Source: Neelides folsomi
Lineage: Eukaryota; Arthropoda; Collembola; Neelipleona; Neelidae
Assembly: GCA_034687125.1 (NCBI GenBank)
Contig: JAQGBZ010000111.1
Coordinates: 1 to 64,000, forward strand
Reading direction: 5' to 3'
DNA length: 64,000 bases
In this document: positions 57,601-64,000 of the stretch, piece by piece
How the letters are laid out: each line of letters begins with the position of its first letter
Position numbering within the stretch: position 1 is the stretch's first letter
Notes under the pieces: model-generated
Told to the model about the DNA's origin: nothing
The model's database searches: none
The model's input: the letters and a program-made list of their open reading frames with translations, nothing else
Made by a program: the position numbers and the translations under genes

Positions 57601-60600
57601 GAGTGGGACTTATTTTTGTTAGGAGTTCTGGGAGCACAAACGACGACAGGACGAAGAGCGGGATCGTCTGGAAGCTCTTAAGAAAAAGGACAAACATGAA
57701 CAGAGCGCTGTGGCTTCGTCGGAAGTGAAGCAGAAGCTCCAAGGATTCCTCCTCAACAAGAAACAAAGGGAGGCAGCGATGGGAGGTCCCAACACTGGGT
57801 CAGGGATGCCGATGAGCCCAGCCATTTCGACCAACCCATCGGCGACCAACTCCCCGAACATTCCTTCCAACTCCTCGCCACCCTTCCGGACTTGGAGTGT
57901 GGTTCAAGCCTCGCGGGCTGCGGCGGCCGCCGGCGGGGGAAATCAATCAGAGTTGGAGTGTCCTCCTGGGAGCAGCCCATTCCAGTCACATCCCTATCGA
58001 AGGCCGCACCTCGCATCCAAATACGACGATGACTTTCCTCTTCGAAAAACAGGTGCTGCTGACCCATTGCCTTTTAGACTTATTATATTCTGACCCACAA
58101 AAGTCTGATCAAACTGATCAAGTACAATAGCATTAGTTTAGTATTTAATTACAGTTTTAGTTGCTATTTTATATTTTGTGTTCAAGCCTTTTTTGTCTGT
58201 CATTTTGTACTTTCACCTATAAGTAGAAACTATGGAGATGAAATGGAATATTTCTTTGTTAACTTCAATTTGTATCATTTACTCAAAGATTCAATCTCTG
58301 AGTACATAATAATGGATATTTGCAAATAAATTGGATTTCAGTTTTGTAAATAAATATATATAGGAGAAAGAAGTCATGTATATTATGTATAGTACATATA
58401 GTTTTAGGGAGATAAAAGTCATTTTACTACTTTGGATTTCCTTACCTCAGTGCTTTGCTCAAAGGCGAGGAAATGAAAATGTTTTACATTGAAATAACGT
58501 TCGAGGACGCGTTTGCGAGACACTATCGAAGAAAGCTTTTTGATCTGTATATTTTACTCCTTCAATCAAATCCCCTTTAAGACTTTACATGACGCGAAGC
58601 CCCACGGCGTAAAAGTAATCTCGCAAATTGATGTTAAATTCGACCTACTTTGCCTTCCTATCAGGACAAGTACTCAAATTACATTATTACATATGTTAGA
58701 TTGTTTTCCACTCTTCTTTGTTCTTCCCCTCTTCGTATCCTATTTTTAGTCCGAAATTTCATTATTATTAGTTCAATTAATATCATTAGTTTCGTAATAT
58801 ATGTTACCTCGTTGTTCTAAAATTTCATACGTTTTCTCTTTCATAAAATATTCCAACGGTAGACATGTTCCTATTTATAGAGGAAAAGACTCAAATCCAT
58901 TTATCGTATTTTAATAACATTTTCCTAACAATTTCCCTTTTGTATAAAATATAATATTCCGTTTAATTGTATGCATTCAGATAGTCTATGTAATTCGTTC
59001 CTATAAACTTTGAAAACACTCCACGACAAAAGACTATTGGATTACATAAAGATAATGAAATTGTAGCTCGCTTTCCTTTGCTTTCCCCATGTCTGGAATT
59101 TTGTTATTATCCTTTAATTTAAAAAAAATATTTTGTATTTTACATACTTAACGAATGGTTTCAATATCCAACATCATTAAGATTATAAAGACTTTATATA
59201 TTTCTAGTGATCAATAATCAATATTATTAGTTCTTATAAGTTTTTTTTCATTTTAAACAATGTTCACAACTTTCACAATTTATACATTATATTACTTAAC
59301 ATTATATACACAAACAACATAGAGATTTGCTATGACATAATATCACATTTATACAAATACATATAATTTCTATATAATTTTATGCAACAGAAGATTATGT
59401 GTCGTTGCAAAGTTTTCAAATTGGTCAACTGTTAAATTGTTCTTTTTGTTTTATTTACGTTTTTATTTATGTTTGTTTGATCATGGTTTTTATTTTATGC
59501 ATATTAATAAAAAATAATATATTTTTGATGCCTTACTAAACTTTTGCATGGTTTGATTTTTGCATAACACGAGTCCAGCATCTGAGCCAAATCTCTTAAA
59601 GATGAAACTAAAACAACGAGTTTTGGAACGACGAAGTAGTCCTCTTGTCCGCAGAAAAGATCGATCAACTTTTATCAAGCGGCGTTCGTATCTTGCAAGT
59701 ATTACACTAATACAATTAATTAATTGATAATAATTATTAATAAAAGTTTTTGATTTTATTTAAATTTGTGAAATAACAATTAATATCAACATTGAATTTT
59801 CTTTCTGACTCAGATTGAAGAGTCATTTGGATTAAATATATTTTGTACAATGTTTATAAGCATAAAGAAATAATGAGTTTTGTTTGTAATAATTAAAGTT
59901 AAATTTTTGTTTTCATTAACTAATAATTAATAAAATCAATTGTTAATTAAACTGTTATAATAAAATGAAGAATAAAAAAGTAAAAGTTATTTGTTTTGTT
60001 GAATCAGTGGATGGTAGTGGAAGTGCCGGGAGCACACCTGACTCTGGACCCAATTCACCTCCAATCAACTGTGGAGCAGTTGGCGGGACACCGCAGAGTG
60101 GAAGCGGAAGTGGTGGAGGAACTCCACATGATGAAGGCGGAGGTGGAGCTTCTCCATACGGACACTCCGCTTACGGACCGACGAATAGCGTTTGTGACCT
60201 CACCCTCTACAGCAGCCCATCTCTTCCCAATATTTCTCTCGGAAAGCCGATTCCTTCCTCCGTATGTTAAATATCTTTCATTTAATCTTTAAACAAGTTT
60301 AATTTCTTTCCACTTTAGCTGTGAGATGTAATGTAAATAATAATCATTGTAGCTAGCAATAAAGTTAATGGGGTTAAATTCTCTCTAATGAAAACTTTTG
60401 TTTGAAGGAGAGTAAATTGGCTGCAGTCTCTGAAACGGAAGTTCGGTGTCCAATTGGTCCCCAGGCTCCTATTCCAGTTTTGCCATTCTATCCACCTTCA
60501 CACGGAGGGCCGCTTGACCCAGCAGAGATTGAAGTCCTTTACCAGTCAGGTGGAATCATGGCACTCGCTTCCTACCAAGCACAAGTTCATGCAGCAGCTG

Positions 60601-63437
60601 CTGCTGCAGCTGCCGAAATGGGCCACGGGTCAGAAGTGTCCGGACAAAGGCTGGGCCAAGGGCCCCCGGGACGTATCATCCATCGACCACTTGGGAGAAC
60701 TCAATCAGCGCCACTTCCACTCGGCCATCCAATGCTCGTCAGTGTCATGGGCTCCAATGGGACAGGGACGAATATTCCGCATTCGATCGTGAAGAATATT
60801 ACACAAGGTCAAGGGTCAGTTTTGGATCAACATCAACTTCTCCGACAGCACATTCGTCAAACTGTGCTGACCAGGGTTGGGAGTCGAGGTCAAGTGGTGT
60901 CGGGACTCAATCGGGCCGTGAGCGTTGAAGAGGACTCAGGAGAGGAAGAACAACGCGAGTCGGCTCCTTTTGCTAAACCACCCATTGTTCAGTCCCAACA
61001 GTCAGACATTCCTAATATGTCCAACGTTCCACCGAGGACACATGGAGGTCATCATCACCATGTGGCTCGACCTTTGAGTCGGGCCCTCTCAAGTCCTCTG
61101 GTCGCTCTTGGTCCAAGTTCCCCACAGGACCCAATGATCGGAAGTGGGAAGACAGGTGGGACGGGGCTGGCATTTGACAGTCTCATGTTGAAGCATCAAT
61201 GTCTTTGTGGGGACAATTCACAGCATCCTGAACATCCTGGAAGGCTTCAAAGTATTTGGGCTCGTCTTCAGGTAATTAATTATAAAAATCTAAAAATATT
61301 AGGATACATTCGAAGAATCATCTGTATTAATAATTAACGTTAAGTAAGTTAACACTGTTACGAACCAGATGGATTGAAGCTTAAATATTGATACTTGTTC
61401 AATGATTAGAATTTATAAATAAATACATATTTGCCAATGCTGCTCATTACGACGCAGTAAAGTTTCCTATTGCCAATTTGATAAGAATTTTTAAAGGATT
61501 TCTTAAACTTTGCTTATTAAAATTTAAAGTTGCGGAATAATAAGTTCTTATATAATTTCTATCTGTTATGTATTACTGGTATTATTAAAAGTTGTAACTC
61601 TACATGTCTTAATATAAAAGAGTATTTATCTCATCTTCTGTAAAGTCGTACATAATATTCATGTTGCAAATAAGTAGAGTATATAGTCGTCTAATAATAT
61701 AATTTTATTTTACACCTTCTTTGGCTTCTTGTAATGTATTTCTTTAATTTAAAATTTCCAGGAGACTGGACTCATTAGCATGTGTGAGCGAATCCGAACT
61801 CGAAAGGCGACACTTGAAGAAATCCAAAGTTGTCACAGCGAAGCTCATACTCTTCTCTTCGGTAACTTTCAATTAGGCCTCACTCAAAAGGAAAGTCTAA
61901 TAAAAGTTTCTTTGAAATTCAGGTACAAATCCTTTGAGTCGACAACGGCTGGAGTTGAGCCGTTTCCCGGAATCGAGTCTCCCAATCAAAAGCCTCGTGA
62001 GACTTCCTTGTAATGGCATCGGTGTTGACTCAGACACTGCCTGGAATGAGCTCCATACGCCGTCTGCTGCTCGAATGGCCGCTGGATGTGTCCTTGAGCT
62101 CGCTTACAGGTAAACAACCCATATTTCTCCGTCTTAGCCTGAGACTCAAACTCCCGGGCTTCCAGGGTTGCTACTGGAGACCTCCGGAATGGTTTTGCCA
62201 TTGTTCGCCCTCCCGGCCACCATGCTGAGATCATTCAAGCGATGGGCTTCTGTTTCTTCAACTCCGTAGCCATCGCGGCCCGCCAGCTTCGTCAAAGGCT
62301 CCAACTTGAAAAGATCCTCTTGGTTGACTGGGACGTTCATCATGGCAATGGCACACAACAAATTTTCTATGATGATCCTCATGTTCTGTACCTTTCCATT
62401 CATCGTCACGATGATGGGAATTTCTTTCCTGGAACTGGCGGTCCTACCGAAGTACATAAAACACATTCCATTTTTAATTAAAAACACCATGATTTTTTCA
62501 TTATTCTTTATACAATGTTTGTATAGGTTTTTAATATGAAAAATTTGTTTTTTAGTGTGGTATTGATGATGGAATGGGATTCAATGTGAATATACCTTGG
62601 AGTGGAAGTCTTAATCCTCCTATGGGGGATGCAGAATATTTGGCTGCATTCCGCTCCGTTGTAATGCCCATTGCCCAAGATTTTCAACCAGAAATCATTC
62701 TTGTTTCCTGTGGATTCGACGCTGCAAATGGACATCCACCGCCATTGGGAGGCTATGTACTTTCCCCAGCTTGTTTCGGATATATGACTCAACAGTTGAT
62801 GACTCTGGCCGGTGGAAAGGTAAAATTTTGAAAAGTCGAATTTAATTAAAATAATATAAAGAAAATAATTTAATTAAATTCATATGAGAATTATTAAACT
62901 TTTATAAATAATGGTTTGATTATATTATTATAGGTTGTTCTCGCTCTCGAAGGTGGTTATGATCTTCCTGCCATTTGTGATTCAGCGCAGGAATGTGTGA
63001 AGGCTCTTTTGGGCGAACCGTTGACGCCGATCTCAGAGGAAGAACTTCTCCGACCTCCATGTTCCTCCGCCGTTGAGACTCTTATGAGGACGATTGCTAT
63101 CCAAACTCCTCATTGGCCATGTATCAAACATTATGCTTCTTCAATCCCAGTCAGCGCCCTCATGGCAGCCTCTTCCTCCATCGTCTCCTCCCAGGATGGG
63201 AAAATTCTCCTCCGAGAGCGAGTAGAGAGCGAGACGGTCTCGGCCATGGCTTCGCTGTCAATGCAACATCGCGGTTTCACCGCCCAGAGCAGCACCGAGA
63301 GTCAGAATCCACCCGGGAGTGGTGGCGACCATTCTCCGCGTATTCACGGCGACATGAATGAGGATTCACTGGAGGGGGGGAGAATAAGGGGAAATAGTGA
63401 AGAACCAATGGATCAGGATGATGAATCGACGAAGTAA
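39692..63437 (+). CDS. HDAC4: Class IIa histone deacetylase (HDAC4/5/7/9 type)
   Basis: Coding exons: 39692-39848, 51761-51942, 52153-52260, 57623-58052, 59579-59698, 60008-60261, 60408-61271, 61762-61861, 61923-62109, 62166-62451, 62556-62819 and 62934-63437; 3456 nt, 1151 residues (human HDAC4 is 1084). N-terminal half: Gln-rich coiled coil (about 114-178), MEF2-binding motif [18 protein letters not shown] (180-197), 14-3-3/kinase sites RKTASEP (S294), GRTQSAP (S517) and [10 protein letters not shown] (S645), and a basic nuclear-localisation stretch. The deacetylase domain (about 670-1050) has HH 819-820, zinc ligands D857, H859 and D951, the class IIa zinc-finger start HQCLCG, and EGGYDL with Tyr993. 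[10 protein letters not shown] near the C-terminus matches the HDAC4 export signal. It is expected to shuttle between nucleus and cytoplasm as a signal-controlled MEF2 corepressor. Two other first exons (47384, 50279) also join exon 2 in phase. Confidence 0.94.
39849..47383. other. HDAC4 intron between alternative first exons, with GC islands
   Basis: About 7.5 kb. Long AT-rich stretches alternate with less AT-rich islands at about 41340-41820, 43880-44700 and 45300-46660. Several contain purine/pyrimidine-biased runs (for example CTCCTCCTCCTCC near 46315) and short ORFs on both strands such as 45404-45712, with no protein-family signal. They are candidate regulatory DNA for downstream HDAC4 promoters. 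Confidence 0.45.
44549..44579. repeat. Perfect 13-bp hairpin
   Basis: TCCTTTTTTCTCC at 44549-44561 and GGAGAAAAAAGGA at 44567-44579 form a perfect stem with a five-base loop. No flanking transposon features are visible. It could be a cruciform-prone site or a transcript hairpin, or chance in purine/pyrimidine-biased DNA. Confidence 0.5.
47384..47450 (+). CDS. HDAC4: Alternative first coding exon of HDAC4 (isoform B)
   Basis: From ATG at 47384 the reading is [20 protein letters not shown] followed by G-L, ending at a good donor (TTTGG|GTATGT). The 67 nt leave phase 1, exactly what the shared exon at 51761 requires, giving a 1121-residue protein. No upstream splice acceptor is needed, so this would be a separate promoter start. 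It is supported by phase and donor only, not by family similarity. Confidence 0.45.
47451..50278. other. HDAC4 intron segment between second and third candidate first exons
   Basis: Strongly AT-rich apart from its last few hundred bases before 50278. A plus-strand ORF at 49085-49306 shows no family resemblance. No defined element seen. Confidence 0.5.
50279..50309 (+). CDS. HDAC4: Alternative first coding exon of HDAC4 (isoform C)
   Basis: ATG at 50279 reads [10 protein letters not shown] and ends at AGCG|GTACGT after 31 nt, again leaving phase 1 for the exon at 51761 and predicting a 1109-residue protein. The Gln/Glu-rich start blends with the Gln-rich helix that follows. As the nearest candidate start to the shared exons it could be a main promoter, but the exon is short and supported only by phase and donor. 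Confidence 0.42.
50310..51760. other. HDAC4 intron before the first shared exon
   Basis: AT-rich, with TATA-like runs. A short less AT-rich patch near 51350-51520 is open on the minus strand without family resemblance. It ends in a strong acceptor, TTTTTTTGCAG at 51750-51760. Confidence 0.55.
52261..57622. other. HDAC4 intron 3, 5.4 kb
   Basis: This intron separates the two halves of the Gln-rich coiled coil, which join in phase 0. Less AT-rich patches lie at about 53150-53480 and 55010-55450. Vertebrate HDAC4 has roughly 20 more coiled-coil residues at this junction, so a small extra exon could be hidden here, but I did not find one. Confidence 0.5.
58053..59578. other. HDAC4 intron 4 with possible read-through isoform end
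   Basis: The donor at 58053 (ACAG|GTGCTGCT) is weak. Unspliced, the frame continues 13 codons ([13 protein letters not shown]) to TGA at 58091-58093, predicting a 305-residue protein that keeps the coiled coil and MEF2 motif but has no deacetylase domain. AATAAA occurs near 58324. The rest of the intron is AT-rich and featureless. Confidence 0.4.
61272..61761. other. HDAC4 intron 7
   Basis: About 490 bp of AT-rich intron between exons ending IWARLQ and beginning ETGLISMC; nothing else seen. The next two introns are only 61 bp (61862-61922) and 56 bp (62110-62165). Confidence 0.8.
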
Positions 63438-63815
63438 TCACGATCCACACTCACTTCAACACTCACACAATATAATCATTAGTTGGTATTAGAGTGAATT
63501 AGAAGGGCTAGTCTGCTTTAGATGTTAATGAGCGTAGAAAGGCCGACGGAGTCTTTTAGCCGGATTTTGCGCTGGCTCGCAGAACACGGAGCTGCCGCCT
63601 CACAACAGATTCTTATTTATAATTTTCTGACGATCTAAATGTTAGTAATAGGAAAGCAGGGTCATTGAGTTTGCTCCTCATCGTATTCTCCCAGGAGCAA
63701 AGGAAATGTCAAAATATTCTTTTCCATATTTTTCAATCAACCTAAATACTAAACAGATATTATTCAAGATATTGTATAATATAACTACTATATAATTACA
63801 ACAACGCTGCATAGG

Positions 63816-63821
63816 AATAAA
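63816..63821 (+). terminator. Possible HDAC4 polyadenylation signal
   Basis: AATAAA about 380 nt after the HDAC4 stop codon, in an AT-rich context; a plausible but unproven 3' end. Confidence 0.4.
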
Positions 63822-63982
63822 TCAACATGCATCAGTTTATATATTGTATTAGTTTCTTCAGGTCTTATTAAATTACAGTTTTTATATACAAATTATTACA
63901 TAATATGCCTATTATGATATATTATGTACATTATTTATATACGTTTTTTATTAAGTGATTAACTATTTATGTTCGAGCTTCT

Positions 63983-63996
63983 CACACACACACACA
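63983..63996. repeat. (CA)7 microsatellite
   Basis: Seven CA repeats almost at the right end of the window. Confidence 0.9.
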
Positions 63997-64000
63997 TTAT

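Larger units (their letters stand above)
63438..64000 (+). other. HDAC4 3' UTR and flank
   Basis: Non-coding after the HDAC4 TAA. About 63460-63720 is moderately AT-rich, then strongly AT-rich. It contains a candidate poly(A) signal at 63816 and a (CA)7 tract at 63983-63996 by the window edge. Confidence 0.6.

Overview
This window is eukaryotic nuclear DNA, not bacterial. It holds five intron-rich protein genes with GT-AG introns in a visibly AT-rich background. The protein families point to a non-vertebrate animal. The class IIa histone deacetylase keeps the ancestral catalytic tyrosine that vertebrates replaced with histidine, and the non-coding DNA carries mariner-type elements. An arthropod, possibly a parasitic copepod (sea-louse-like), is my best guess, but that last step is inference.

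Layout, left to right. (1) 168-7355, minus strand: the 5' exons of a P5B-type ATPase (ATP13A2/3-like, polyamine/lysosomal pump family), running off the left edge; a deleted mariner-like transposon sits in one intron. (2) 7356-12780: AT-rich intergenic DNA with one 76-bp foldback element. (3) 12781-17123, minus strand: a complete ACK/TNK2-type non-receptor tyrosine kinase in ten coding exons (1027 aa: SAM-like, kinase, SH3, CRIB, proline-rich, UBA-like). (4) 17124-20179: upstream region shared by divergently transcribed genes. (5) 20180-33077, plus strand: a complete class I myosin of the Myo1D/Myo31DF type in twelve coding exons (1121 aa), with a proline/asparagine-rich C-terminal extension. 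(6) 34454-36229, minus strand: complete TMEM19 (DUF92 family) in six coding exons (342 aa). (7) 39692-63437, plus strand: a complete class IIa histone deacetylase (HDAC4-like) in twelve coding exons (1151 aa with the most upstream start). It has two further candidate first exons at 47384 and 50279 that splice in the same phase, then a 3' UTR to the window end.

I derived all exon boundaries by hand from GT/AG sites, reading phase and family similarity. For the four complete genes every exon phase closes and each coding sum is divisible by three, which is strong internal support. Myo1D and TMEM19 converge; ACK/Myo1D and TMEM19/HDAC4 are divergent pairs. No operon-like or pathway-level link between the genes is visible; they look like independent housekeeping and regulatory genes.

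Besides genes there are several foldback or miniature transposons (2871-3456, 11193-11272, 28141-28650, 33785-34099), a short interspersed repeat (22325-22555), and many few-hundred-base islands of higher GC in introns and upstream regions, densest around the HDAC4 first exons. I found no CRISPR array, rRNA, convincing tRNA or viral insertion, and nothing I would call a new multi-gene system.
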